A stretch of DNA of 64,000 nucleotides from Metopolophium dirhodum (GCF_019925205.1 NC_083566.1:3224001-3288000), one strand, 5' to 3'. Positions 11,916-23,900 are shown, numbered from the stretch's first letter. The notes: a model not told the origin generated them from the sequence alone. Numbers and translations are program-made.

Positions 11916-13943
11916 GAACCAACGGAGGAATACAATATACAGTGTGCCACAGAATTAAAACGTTTGTTGAATATTATATCCTTCGGCAGCATTGATATCG
12001 GACCGCAATAACAAACTCGCGGTAAAGTCGTACACCCCTTCACGTCGTAACCACACTGGAGAAGAAGACGTTGGAAAAATCCATCGTACACCGACAGGAT
12101 TTTCGCGAAAACGCACAACTACGTCTTAATACGGTATTTTAAACGTGCAACGACGTATATTAGACACGTCGTGCTCATGCACAACATGCTCGATTTTCCA
12201 ATGGTCCAAAGCAGATGATATGCGTTTATACGTTTCGTGTGGATTTCGCGGTTTTTATGAGACAAATATTCATATTTTTACGATCGTCATCGTGGCGGTA
12301 AAAGCAGTAGTCGTTCCAAACCAACGAAGGAATACATAGTATGCCACCGTATGAATTAAAACGTTCGTTGAATTTTATATCCTTTGGCAGTATTGATATC
12401 GGATCGCAATAACGAACTCGAGGTATAACAATTATTGTTGTACTGCACCCCCTCGCGCAACCACACGCTGGAGGAGAAGACGTCGGCGAAATCCTTCGTA
12501 CACTTACAGGGGGTTTTCGCGAAAACGCACAACTACGTCTTATTACGGTATTTATTACGTGCAACGACGTATATTAGACACGTCGTGCTCATGCACAACA
12601 TGCTCGATTTTCCAATGGCCCAAAGCAGATGATGCGTTTATACGTTTCGTGTGGATTTCGCGGTTTTTATGTTACAAATATTCATATTTTTACGATCGTC
12701 ATCGTGGCGGTAAAATCAGGAGTCGTTCCGAACCAACGAAGGAATACATAGTATATGCCACTGTATGAATTAAAACGTTTGTTGAATTTTATACCCTCCG
12801 ACAGCATTGATATCGGACCGCAATCACAAACTCGCGGTATAGTCGTACACCCCTTCACGTCGTAACCACACTGGAGGAGAAGACGTCGGCGAAATCACCT
12901 TCGTACACCTACAGGGTTTTCGCGAAAACGCACAACTACGTCTTAGTACGGTATTTATTACGTGCAACGACGTATATTAGACACGTCGTGCTCATGCACA
13001 ACATGCTCGATTTTCCAATGGTCCAAAGCAGATGATGCGTTTATACGTTTCGTGTGGATTTCGCGGTTTTTATGTTACAAATATTCATATTTTTACGATC
13101 GTCATCGTGGCGGTAAAATCAGGAGTCGTTCCGAACCAACGAAGGAATACATAGTATATGCCACTGTATGAATTAAAACGTTTGTTGAATTTTATACCCT
13201 CCGACAGCATTGATATCGGACCGCAATCACAAACTCGCGGTAAAGTCGTACACCCCTTCACGTCGTAACCACACTGGAGGAGAAGACGTCGGCGAAATCA
13301 CCTTCGTACACCTACAGGGTTTTCGCGAAAACGCACAACTACGTCTTAGTACGGTATTTATTACGTGCAACGACGTATATTAGACACGTCGTGCTCATGC
13401 ACAACATGCTCGATTTTCCAATGGTCCAAAGCAGATGATGCGTTTATACGTTTCGTGTGGATTTCGCGGTTTTTATGAGACAAATATTCATATTTTTACG
13501 ATCGACATCGTGGCGGTAAAATCAGGAGTCGTTCCGAACCAACGAAGGAATACATAGTATGCCACTGTATGAATTAAAACGTTTGTTGAATTTTATATCC
13601 TTTGGCAGCATTGATATCGGATCGCAATAACGAACTCGAGGTATAACAATTATTGTTGTACTGCACCCCCTCTCGCAACCACACGCTGGAGGAGAAGACG
13701 TCGGCGAAATCCTTCGTACGCCTACAGGGTTTTCGCGAAAACGCACAACTACGTCTTAGTACGGTATTTATTACGTGAAACGACGTATATTAGACACGTC
13801 GTGCTCATGCACAACATGCTCGACTTTCCAATGGTCCAAAGCAGATGATGCGTTTATACGTTTCGTGTGGATTTCGCGGTTTTTATGAGACAAATATTTA
13901 TATTTTTTACGATCGTCATCGTGGCGGTAAAAGCAGTAGTCGA
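11916..13943. repeat. Five-copy tandem array, unit about 403 bp
   Basis: Units start with A(A/C)CCAACG(A/G)AGGAATAC at about 11916, 12318, 12730, 13133 and 13536, giving lengths of about 402, 412, 403, 403 and 408 bp. Every unit contains CAGCATTGATATCGGA or a close variant, then TTTTCGCGAAAACGCACAAC, ACGACGTATATTAGACACGT and CATCGTGGCGGTAAAA. Copies 3 and 4 are nearly identical. Copies 2 and 5 share a variant block (AACAATTATTGTTGTACTGC) where copies 1, 3 and 4 have TCGTACACCCCTTCACGTCG. The commonest unit length is not a multiple of three, so repeated small frames such as 12559-12768 and 12962-13171 are by-products, not a repeat protein. It is a long-unit minisatellite of unknown origin. Confidence 0.95.
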
Positions 13944-14108
13944 TCGTATACGACGGAACACGGATAAACGAGCCCCGTATATACGTTACGCATACAAAAC
14001 GTACCCTATATTATAATAAAAGCGACGACGGCTTGTACATACACGCGTTAATATATTACCGTATTATGAAGAAAACCAAAGTACCTATATATATGTATAT
14101 TATATAAC

Positions 14109-14161
14109 TGCGATTCCGTGTACGTGTATATATTTTATGAGCGTAAAGAAACGGAATCGCA
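14109..14161. repeat. Perfect 11-bp inverted repeat (hairpin)
   Basis: TGCGATTCCGT (14109-14119) and ACGGAATCGCA (14151-14161) are exact reverse complements separated by 31 bases. The site is shortly after the end of the tandem array. The stem is too short for a typical microRNA precursor and there is no sign of transcription. Confidence 0.6.
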
Positions 14162-14377
14162 TAATAATGGCGAACACGAAAACAGATCGACAAACATATC
14201 CCGTATAGATATAGGCAGTATATAATATACATTACGATATATTATAATACTCACCCGTTATTAAAATCGTCTCGTCGGTAGAAAAAATGTTTATGTACAT
14301 ATTATAATATTATTTATCGTTTAGTCTTCCAAAAAAAAAATTGTGTATATGCGTAGCTGAACACACATGATATATCG

Positions 14378-14890
14378 ATGGACGTGTACGAGAATATTCT
14401 TATTATAAAATTATTAACTATTTTATATAGCGATATGCTTAGAACCGCATTTAGTGTCGTAGTATGCGTGCAGGATACAAGTTTCAAACGAACCAGTGAT
14501 CGATGCCGCTCCAGTGCATTTTTAGATTCAATTTTCCGTTATTCCGATAAATTTTTTTCCAAAAATAACGTATTTCTTTCTTTGTTATTTTAAATTATAA
14601 TAATATGCGTTGCGGTTTTTTTCGAAAACCTTATTAAAACTATACAATTTTACAAGTAAAATATGATTTCTTATAAGACCATAGAACCATTTAATAGACT
14701 ATATATTTAATCAATGACCAAACTGAAGAGACAATACTAGTTTTTTTTTTAAATTTATAATTGATAATATACTATATACTGACCTCATGTCCATATTTTC
14801 TGGTTTGCCCAAAAACTTGGTTCCGTATTATTTTAAATCTACGTTTCTGACATTTGTATTATACGACACAACTATCTACGAATCATTGAA
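14378..14890. other. AT-rich stretch without recognisable gene
   Basis: A 71-codon open frame at 14378-14593 has no motif I recognise. The rest is AT-rich with a long T run near 14740. Confidence 0.4.
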
Positions 14891-14899
14891 GCGATAACT

Positions 14900-15570
14900 A
14901 CAAACCTACAAGATCATTTAAACACCTTATCTTACAGGTGTAAACAATTAAGGATCCAAATTAATGCTCGAAAAGCATAGGAGTTATATTTAGCCCAAGT
15001 CGCTACCATACCCCCGAGAAATTAAAATTTGATAACGACACTATACTTTGGTACGAAGGTAACCAATTAGTAAAATACCTCTGCGTAACTTTGCATAAAA
15101 GGCTTATGTGGGGCGCCGCTCCATACTTCAACCAAAATTCAACAATATTTTACCAACGCCCTTCTGTATTGTATCCCTCTCTGAATAAAAAATCTACGTT
15201 ACAAATAAGTTGATCTCCTCTAATATAGAAACGAATTATACGTCCACTACTTGCCTATGATTTCCCTATCTGGGGACTATGCACGACCTCACATTGATAA
15301 AATACAAAATAAACTATAAGGCACTTAGCATAATTGCAGATGCCTTCTGCCCCCCGGTATATGAGAAATAATGTAAACTTAGATATCGAAATTCCAGAAA
15401 CCCAAGACCACATAAAAACCGTACCCAAACCTTTTCACGGATCACTGCTGCAGCTTAACTCAACAGGTTCGCTTTATTACAGTATTCACGTGCATCCACC
15501 TGTATATGCGTAGACTAAACCGCGCCACCCTCACGACCTTTTTAGTCAACTATACACACAATTTATACCC
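14900..15570 (+). pseudogene. Decayed LINE (Jockey-like) reverse transcriptase, C-terminal part
   Basis: Read in shifting + frames, the sequence gives the end of a non-LTR reverse transcriptase. Near 14960 the words RIQINARK are readable (compare the usual IxINxxKS). From 15016 a frame reads EKLKFDNDTILWYEGNQLVK and continues KYLCVTLHKRLMWG, matching the YLGVTLDxRLxW block of Jockey-type reverse transcriptases. A later piece resembles the conserved RxxNRATL tail (RLNRATLTTF, around 15508-15540). Frameshifts and stops break it throughout, and the polymerase active site and endonuclease lie outside this fragment. It is a dead 5'-truncated insertion. Confidence 0.78.
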
Positions 15571-15693
15571 TATAACAGCTGGCAACAGTGATCAGATAAA
15601 ACGTGTAGGTAGTATTACAATTATGAATATCCATTATCGTTGAATCGTTATTATTTATTATGTATTAGATTATTAATATTTTCAAACTAAGTA

Positions 15694-15707
15694 CCCCCCC
15701 CCCCCCC
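15694..15707 (+). repeat. Poly-C tract (14 C)
   Basis: An uninterrupted run of 14 C lies in otherwise AT-rich DNA just downstream of the LINE relic. See the finding on recurrent C tracts. Confidence 0.95.
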
Positions 15708-15909
15708 AACTGTAGTATAGGTATATTATTGTAATATATTAATATTTATCACAGTTCTTATCTCTCGGTATTATTTAATAATCATCTTCAAACAGTCTAC
15801 AGAACCTAAATGTATCACTGTAAATATCCATACATGTCGATTGTCTATTGGCTAGTAATGAGCATATAAAGAGGTATTGTTTTATTATTAATGAATAAAA
15901 AAAAATACA

Positions 15910-16465
15910 TATAATAGCAAGGCTGGGCATTAACGAGTTAAAAAGTTAATTTTATCTTAACTTTTTAATTTAATTAGTTACTTTTGGCTTTTCATTAACT
16001 TGACTGTTAACTTACTAAAGTTCTTTCTTAATTAACGTGAAATTAACGAGTTAGTTTTTCATTTTAACAAGTAAGTTAAGTTAATTTATTTTGTTTTTAA
16101 TTTTATAATATTTCACTATTTCAGTCTATTTCGTTTAAAATGTGTATCGTAAATTGTTTGAAGTTAAAAATGTATATCATTCAAATCTAACTTATATGGA
16201 AATACTGTATGAAGTATAAACACTATATATCCTATAATTTAGTTTCGGGTTGGAAAAAAATTAAGTACGCTAGCGTTGTATAAACAAATTAACTTTTTTT
16301 TAACTTAATAAAAAGTTAACAAAAAGTGTGTATTAACTTTTAACTTAACTGAATTAACCTATAGTTAAATTAACTTTTAACTTTTAACTTTTTGTTATTG
16401 GTGCATATTAACTTAACTTAACTGAGTTAAAAAAAATCATTAACTTGCCCAGCCTTGTATAATAG
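15910..16465. mobile_element. hAT-like MITE, perfect 8-bp target duplication
   Basis: The element at 15918-16457 (540 bp) begins CAAGGCTGGGCATTAAC and ends GTTAA-type sequence then GCCCAGCCTTG, so its tips are inverted. TATAATAG occurs directly on both sides (15910-15917 and 16458-16465). The interior is built of TTAACTT-like words on both strands. An 8-bp duplication points to the hAT superfamily. No coding capacity. A related element is at 39361-39920. Confidence 0.9.
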
Positions 16466-16601
16466 TATGATTATATTATAAATATTCACTATTGGCTATT
16501 GGCTATTTATTTATTTCTTAGTCAAACATAATTATTGTTGTCAATGCCTACTAATTTGTTAGTTATTACATTTTCAATAGTATTAATAATAATAAAAAGG
16601 T

Positions 16602-17102
16602 GGGTAAGTGGATGTCGCTCTGCTGTACAGAATAGGTTACAAGTGGGTCACTGTAATGGATGGTGTTAAATTTGAATTCAATGATATAATATATCATTGT
16701 ATAGGATAAACGATTCTGAGCGAAAACGGTCAGTCCGCCTATGATATTACCAAGTATATTTGATGATATTATTGTAAATAAAGTAATTTATATATAACCC
16801 ATTTACGTGGAGCCTTGTTTTAAGTTTGATAAATTTCGTCAAAATTTAAACTTTAAATGCTTATAAAAAAAAATTGTGCCAATGTATAATTAATATTTTT
16901 CAACTGCTATTGTAACAATAGATCAGGAGCCTTGCATTAAATTTTCAAGCTTTTTTACCCAACAAATAAAATTTAATTGATATTTATGAAAAAATAAACA
17001 TATAAGCATTTTTACTGTCCTTAAAAGTGATGACAGACACAAAAAAAAATAAAAACCACATCATTGTAACATCAATACATTCATCGTTCCACCTCAGAAT
17101 CT
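16602..17102 (+). mobile_element. Dispersed element, short copy
   Basis: It begins GGGTAAGTGGATGTCGCTCT and ends CTCAGAATCT. The 5' block matches 17583-17735 at high identity (GTAAGTGGATGTCGCTCTGC, GGTTACAAGTGGGTCA, TTCAATGATATAATAT). The 3' block matches 19683-19730 (CATCATTGTAA, ATCAATACATTCATCG, CTCAGAATCT). An inner GATTCTGAGC and the terminal CTCAGAATC are reverse complements. No protein was recognised. I believe this is an abundant aphid-type repeat, but the class is unknown. Confidence 0.75.
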
Positions 17103-17582
17103 AAAATAATATAGTTGGAAAATAATATGAGGAACAACCAACCAATCGTTCAACGTTATTGTTGCAAATTGGATGTTGTTGAACCTAACCCCCTAAAGAC
17201 AACATGGAATTGTGTACTTTTATTTTTCGTATCGATTTATGTTGTTGCAGGTGTATGATAGCACTTCTATATTTGTTAATAAGAAGCATGAACATTTAAT
17301 GCAAAAGTCCAGTTTTCCTGTATATTGAAAATATTGAAAATAGGTACTAAATAACAATATTTTTTTCATGATTGTTTAAATGTTTACGCAATGTGCAAAA
17401 ACTACGAAAGTATGAACAATATTTTGTCGTAAAAATTCATTCAATGTTCAATTTTTACGCCCACGTTTTATGCTTAAATAATTTATAATGGAATAAAAAA
17501 TAAAAGTTTAACGTGAAGCCACGTAGGTAAACACATGGGTTTTTTAATAAGCAATATTTTACTAACCACAAATATAAAAATC

Positions 17583-17735
17583 GGGTAAGTGGATGTCGCT
17601 CTGCTGTACGGTAGGTTACAAGTGGGTCAATGTATAATGGATTGTAATAAACTTGGATTCAATGATATAATATCACTGTATAAGAAAAACGACTCTGAGC
17701 GGAAACGGTTTATCAGTCTGGATTTTTCAAATTTT
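17583..17735 (+). mobile_element. Dispersed element, 5' end of second copy
   Basis: This is the same 5' block as at 16602, including GACTCTGAGCGGAAACGG. It stops matching at about 17735, where a GC-rich island begins. The matching 3' end lies at 19440-19730. Confidence 0.75.
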
Positions 17736-17839
17736 TTAAATTTATTATAGCCTTTAAGTTGAACCAATGTTATTGTAATATTATAATTTTTTATTCGTTG
17801 CTATAGGCAAATCGTTGGAAATTAAAATCCCATTCCAAG

Positions 17840-19080
17840 CGGTCTCTCGTAATTTGTCAGTAGTTTTTCCCGCGGCGTTAAATAATAACTATTGAGAAAA
17901 TCGAAAAATGACCTCTCCAAAGCACCATCTCGATCCGATTCGGTAAAAGACGACAAGGCGCTAAAATACGTTGAAACCGGAGCACTTCTTCTGGTAGACA
18001 TTTCGTATGCAGGATATAAAAAAAAAATAAATAAACGCCATTGCGAGACCACCAGCTTCCGCGCCCCGCTCGGAATCCAAAATTTTAGGACTCGAACACG
18101 TGTCAAGCCACAATATATAAGATACAACGTACGACGACGTGCGCAATAACACTGCGATATATTTACGACCGATCGCGTCCGGTAAAATGAAATTTTCCGA
18201 ATTTTTCCCGCCCGCGTGTGTTGGTCGGTGACGACGACGGGCCAGAATGGTTTTCGGTTTGGAGTCGTAAACGTACGTGTCGATGTCGTAAATCCAGGCG
18301 ATCAGGACTTAAACGCCGACTCGGCGGCGGCGGCGAGAACGAGCGCGCGGCGGGGGTCGCACGAGCCGTCGGGGCCATAACTCACCACGGGCGGCGGCTG
18401 CAGCCAGCTTTATGGCCGCACGCGTTTGCCAACAAACACCCACCCGAAATTTAGGGTACATGTGCGCCTCTACATAGATTTTAAAACGAAATACGTTTAG
18501 CAAAACGGCCACGTATGTATAAATGCACGTGCACACAAACACAGCCTTCGTGGTGTACATGCACGTCCGATTAACATTGTTTGTATCCGAATATAACCTT
18601 CTCGAAACCTCTTACTCTTTATCCACCACCACCTCCTCCTCTCTTTCATAACCCTTGTCGCCGCCCACCGGTCGTGCGTGTGCGTGTGCTCGAGATTTAC
18701 CGCCTTCACCGTTATCGGCCGCCTTCAACAAGTCCGTATATTTTTTCGCTATACGTGCGTATACACATGACATAGGTGGACCGTTTCAACACCACATCCT
18801 TCATTGCCATGCACATTATATTATTATTATTATTATGATTATTGTTGTTGTCGCTGACGATGGACGGCTGCTATTTCTGTTTTCGTTTAAATTATTTACG
18901 TTTGGGTAATACGCACCCCTTTCCTCGGTCGACGGCTCACTGTGACGGACGACCGGAGATGTGCTCAACACTCAAGTATACTGCGATCTAAGAGTTTTCT
19001 AACCACGTCGGTAAGAAAACCGACCACGGTATATGGTGTTCCGTCGATAACCATCCCCCCCGAAATCTGTTACGTGAAAC
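17840..19080. other. GC-rich, CpG-dense island between two element ends
   Basis: The stretch is strikingly richer in CG, GGCGGCGG and CGTCG words than the neighbourhood. On the - strand, CCGCCCGTG followed by GTGAGT makes a strong splice donor, with the exon edge at 18386. On the + strand, ATTCG followed by GTAAAA near 17941 is a weaker donor. Open frames on both strands are compositional and show no domain. It could be a promoter with a non-coding first exon, an enhancer, or internal sequence of a long mobile element. Confidence 0.4.
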
Positions 19081-19439
19081 TATTACGGTACAACTTTTGT
19101 GTTGTCGCTTATTTTTATAATAGGTACCTACATAATATAATGTTTTCGGGAATTATTTTGTACGATTATATTCATACTTTTCGTTGAAATGACAACCTCC
19201 GCGAGTTGAGCACAATCATTTTACGAAAACGCCAACGCTCTAACATCTATATTATTGATCCAATAGTTTATGAGCTAAATAGGCATTAAAAGTTTAACGG
19301 AACGGCGAGTATTACAGTGCAGTAAAATTCCTCTGCTATTCTCGTCAAACTATTTAAGCATTGAATCCCTGTGAATAAATATAATAGTAGGTAAGCTATA
19401 TTGTTTTGAGAATTCTAACGATTCACGAATGGTGTTGGT

Positions 19440-19730
19440 ATTTTCGTACCATTTTGTTGAAAACTGGTTTTGCGTAAAAATTCCCCTTTTTCTTTATTTT
19501 TTTTTTTTCCAGGTTTTCTAAATGCTTTTGAAACCTACTTACCTATTGAGAATTTTTTATTTTTGACCCCCGCCAAGTACCTAATAGATTCACTTTCCTA
19601 CCAGAAAAGATACTGAAGTATACAATATCAATCATATCTGCCCCAAAAGATGATTACAGCCACGAAAATTGTTTTAAAAAAAATACACATCATTGTAAAA
19701 TCAATACATTCATCGCTTAGCTCAGAATCT
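19440..19730 (+). mobile_element. Dispersed element, 3' end of second copy
   Basis: It ends TACATTCATCGCTTAGCTCAGAATCT, split here as CATTCATCGC then CTCAGAATCT, matching the 3' end of the copy at 16602-17102. The proximal part (CCATTTTGTTGAAAACTGG and onward) is not present in the short copy, so it may be element sequence deleted there. Confidence 0.6.
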
Positions 19731-19739
19731 AAGAATAAG

Positions 19740-22007
19740 ATTTATTATTTAAACAAAATTGAACCTAGAAAATCACTAATATTATTTAAACAAAAGTATT
19801 TACTACTTCGATATTTATTTTAATAAATTTATTAAACTAACAAATGTTGTGCTGTCTTATACAATTGGCTTTCAAAAATCCAAAAACCGTTAAGAAAACA
19901 CTACCTTTTTGATTATAAAATATTAACCACTGACTATTGCACTTACTATTGCACTGCAATCCAAACGGGAAATCACAGAATTTCGAAAAAAGAATTTGCA
20001 CACAAACCGTCAGATAGATATTAATATTCTGAACGTAAACGTAGTTTATACATTATAATAACCCTTATATTATTATTATTATGTAATACGTAATAATATT
20101 AACGTGGTCTATTTCGGCCATCGTGTTTATGTAAATATAATGTATAAACAATTATTTGTAATAGTCTCTTAGATAGCTCCTCTATATATACAACAAACGT
20201 TCGTATACACATAGTGTATAAACAATTTACATAATATATAATAATATTATGCTTTATTCAAATCCAGGAAGTAAATGTTAAAATGTTTATAAGACATCGT
20301 TATTCTCACGACTCGTGTAAGATATAAGACTGTAGCGCACATTCTTTCTTTTAAATTACATTTTATACTTTTTCAAGAACAATATAAATTATTGTAATAG
20401 CGCTTGACATTCTAAACTAAATATGTTTATTAGGTACTAAGATTATAATCAATGAAAATGATTCAAATTATAAAACAAACAGAAAATAAGTTTATTGAAT
20501 AAAAAAACATTACGATCATGTTTTATATTATTATGCTTGTCAATTATTATCATGCATTTTTTTTTAAATTAATTGTATTAATGATTTGTTATTGTAACTG
20601 TACAGATTACGTTTGAAGTAAAATTTTGAATAACAATTTCTTTAAGATGGTTAAGCAAATTAATCGTGCGTAGAAACATTTTTTTTACTGAAAAAAATTA
20701 TACCTACCTATAACAACCCTAAAAGCAGATAATATTAATAATACTATCATGTATTGTCTATTGATTTTGTCTTGATTTGTTATCAACTGACAATTAATAA
20801 TATATAATTTAAGAATATTAACACAGTTAGTATTGCGTTTATGATTCTAAAGTCTTTATGTTTTTATGGTCCAAGATTAACCGTTGATTATACCGTATCC
20901 GTTGCGTAGGTATTATAAAGAAATTAAAATACAAACTCGGTCACATAAAAAGAAGCCATTGTTCCAATCGCGTAATATTTAATTGCAACATTCGCAACCA
21001 CAGATTTTTCTTGCGACAGGTTCGTGTTTAAGCGACAGGTGGTTATCACCTTAATGACAGACACGTTTTTAACTAATAACTGATGCATGTACGATTCATT
21101 TCACTGTATAGGTACCACACAGCAAATGGATCCGCGATAACATAAATGATCAGACCTAGCTCGACCCGTGTAGACAGTCAGCAACTATAAAATATACGAC
21201 CGCGATTACATCTTCGTTAAGTCAAAGTTACCCGGTCACCCGAATGAATGCCAATGTAATAATAACACAATTATAATATGCACGTGAAGGCGTATTCGAT
21301 TTGCTGTTTCGATCACGCCGCTGAGACGACCAACAGAATCTCATCAGGGAAAGTCAATATATTATATCCAAAATGCAAATATAATACAATGCAGGTACAA
21401 CAAACTCCATTAACAGTACGCCGACACTTCGTGCATGTTTATAATGGGTCATCTGCCATATTGACGGCATTTCTATTACGTTATTATGATGTACCTATCT
21501 ATATACCTATATAATGTAACGTGCAACTTCAATGTAATGGGACCTTTTTGCCGATGACACGACGTCTTGCTCTAAAAAAAAGGAAAATTGTTGATTTTCC
21601 GACAGACGTTTTGAGTTTAAAGTCGAACAGCAGCTTAGCTTACTGTCACCACAGCGGACCCTCCGTTTTCAATTTTTCGCCACCAGGAGCAGTTCGCGTG
21701 TGCGCATGTATAATCTAATCCAAAAATCAATTAAATTAGTTTGTAATGTGATCGTTGGAAAATACACACACGATAGGGTAAAAATCGAGCGCGCAAGATT
21801 TGATTACAGACGGACGTGAAAGCGAACTTAAGAAAAGTGTTAATAAGGTGATTGTACGGACGTAGTGTTTCGTGAGAAAAATTATGTTGATGCGAGATCG
21901 ATACCGATAACGAATATTAAAAAATGTTGCGATAGTCGAAGCCTGACGAAACGAAACGGTCGCAGAACGTGTTAAAAGTTGTCATACTTTAAACGAGTTT
22001 TTACTGT
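19740..22007. other. AT-rich stretch without recognisable gene
   Basis: Low-complexity AT-rich DNA. Around 21240-21720 it is somewhat less AT-rich and has two open frames of 78 and 65 codons without motif. I looked here for the missing N-terminal PTB exon and did not find one. Confidence 0.5.
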
Positions 22008-22383
22008 TATCGTCACACGTCCATGGACTTGGCCCACCCACTTCACAAAAACCACTCCAGAGGTATGCTAAAAAATAGTGAATAATTAGCAAAGTTAATA
22101 ACAAGTTGGTTTGCAAAATTAGCATGTAATATTCACAAAAAAATGTGATTAATATTTAATTAGGTGCACCAAGTTCAGGTAGCCCACCCGGCTTTATCCG
22201 TTCCACTCCAAGAGTATGCCAGCAAATAGCAAACAGTGAACACGACAGTAGCAAATAATAGCAAGTAGCTAATTTTTAAAACCAATACTCGCTGTTATTT
22301 CCTAATTATTTACTATTTATTGGCATACCTTTGGAATGGATTGTGTAAAGTGTGTGGGCCAAGTTCATGGACGTTATCGACAC
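22008..22383. mobile_element. MULE-like MITE with 9-bp target duplication
   Basis: The element at 22017-22374 (358 bp) has inverted ends of about 55 bp: the left starts ACGTCCATGGACTTGGCCCA and the right, reverse-complemented, ACGTCCATGAACTTGGCCCA. It is flanked by TATCGTCAC (22008-22016) and TATCGACAC (22375-22383), nine bases with one difference. Long inverted repeats with a 9-bp duplication fit Mutator-like elements. A third copy of the terminal sequence lies inside at about 22171-22236 in the left-end orientation. No coding capacity. Confidence 0.85.
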
Positions 22384-22609
22384 TCGTTTAGTAAGCATAT
22401 ATGCTCTATATGCTACGATATACTATAATATTTTATTTCGTCGTGACAACGTCAAAAACCTGTAAGATTATATTATTCATGTGATCTACTATCGCGGTGT
22501 ACAATAGAAACAAATGTAAAGCGTGTATATAGGCTAAACGAGAAACGACGATAAGCCGAACGGGTGTGTCTGCCGCAGGTGGATTACGATTATTGTATCT
22601 ATATGTACA

Positions 22610-23060
22610 ATCATAATCAGTGTTCGGACTTATCTAGATAATTATTTGTTCATCTTTTATCTTATCTAGATAAATAGTTACAAGGTATCTAAACGTTCAT
22701 CTTAGATAATTTTTTCAATCATCTAAATGAATTCATCTAGATACATTTTTTATTGATAAAATTCGCGAAATTGTACAAACGCATTTAAATATTTATACAG
22801 ATTCTCAAACTAAGTTTATGGTTTATAAAAAAGGTAATTATTTTTATTTACATCATCATTATTATTATTATGTTCCTAGTGCACAACTAAAATATACCTG
22901 AATTTAAAACCCATTAAAAAAAAAATTGTATCTTTTTTTTATCTAGATAAATATGAGTTAAGTTATTTTTTATCTCTATCTAGATACATTAGAGTTGCAT
23001 TATCTTTATCTTTATCTAGATAAAAAAAACTACTTATCTAATCCGAACACTGATAATAAT
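22610..23060. mobile_element. hAT-like MITE built of TATCTAGATA words
   Basis: The element at 22618-23052 (435 bp) starts CAGTGTTCGGA and ends TCCGAACACTG, an exact 11-bp inverted tip. Flanks are ATCATAAT and ATAATAAT (8 bp, one difference). The interior repeats palindromic TATCTAGATA and ATCTAGATA words many times. This fits a non-autonomous hAT element. Confidence 0.85.
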
Positions 23061-23449
23061 ATGTATGTAAATACGATCACTTGCATTACATTTTGATAAT
23101 TACAAAAATTATCGTAGTGGTTGGATGGGATTAGCGGCTAATCGGGGCGACCCTCCACGATTGCCGTTATTTCTTTTCGAAATCAATCCACCGGGTTTTC
23201 TGGTGGAGTGGTTTACTTTAATTTTCCGATTCTATATCAGCTAGAATAAAATAAACGTACCTATGTCGGTCAACATTCGCACACCGCAGTAAGATGTTGG
23301 TCGATGTGCTCCAAACAAAATTATATAGTTTGTATCGATATCGAATGCCGGAAAATAGGGTTCGTGGACGTGCCACGCGGTTGAAATGACACTATGAACC
23401 CGTCGTGAGGTGGTTATTTTTTTTTACAATATAGCTGGATCCAAAGAAA

Positions 23450-23900
23450 TCACTGACCTTCGAACGCACTGCGGCTGCGCATACCGAACAAAATAATAGA
23501 CGGACAAAGTATAACAATACCGTTGTACATTTTAATCGGCGCACGTCGAGACTCGCGTGCAGAGGGTATATAATAGTGACTGTAGAAGGTGGTTAAATCC
23601 GGTCTTGCAGAAAATTGCAACGGTTGTTTACGCAATACGCATATTATTATTAAGAATACTACGGCGATGGAGTGGAACACGCGCGTCTAATGACCCGCTC
23701 TTCTTTTCGGTTAATTTGCATAGGCCTCGGGCCAAATCCAGGAAGGGTTGTCGTTTGCGGGGGCGGACCCGTACGTGCGCCATATACCAGAGGATCGCCA
23801 CCAAGACGACGACCGTATAAACAACTAAAACAGTGTGTGTGTGTGTGCTTATACAGGGTGGTCGTGATTACCCCCCCCCCCCCCCCCAGTGAGCGATCTT
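23450..23900. other. GC-richer patch with 17-C tract
   Basis: CpG density is raised. A run of 17 C lies at 23871-23887, preceded by a short TG run (GTGTGTGTGTGTG, about 23833-23846) and TACAGGGTGGTCGTGATTA, which looks like a single Tc1/mariner-type tip without a partner. Open frames on both strands are compositional. Confidence 0.4.

Noticed and set aside
12145..13746. Several similar small frames within the 403-bp array
   Set aside because: They recur because the DNA repeats. The commonest unit length is not divisible by three, so no repeat protein can run through.
17900..17945. Short + strand first exon (ATGACCTCTCC to a GTAAAA donor)
   Set aside because: Only a dozen codons, a weak donor, and no partner exon.
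23110..23440. SINE-like GC-richer block
   Set aside because: No polymerase III boxes and no flanking duplication could be identified.
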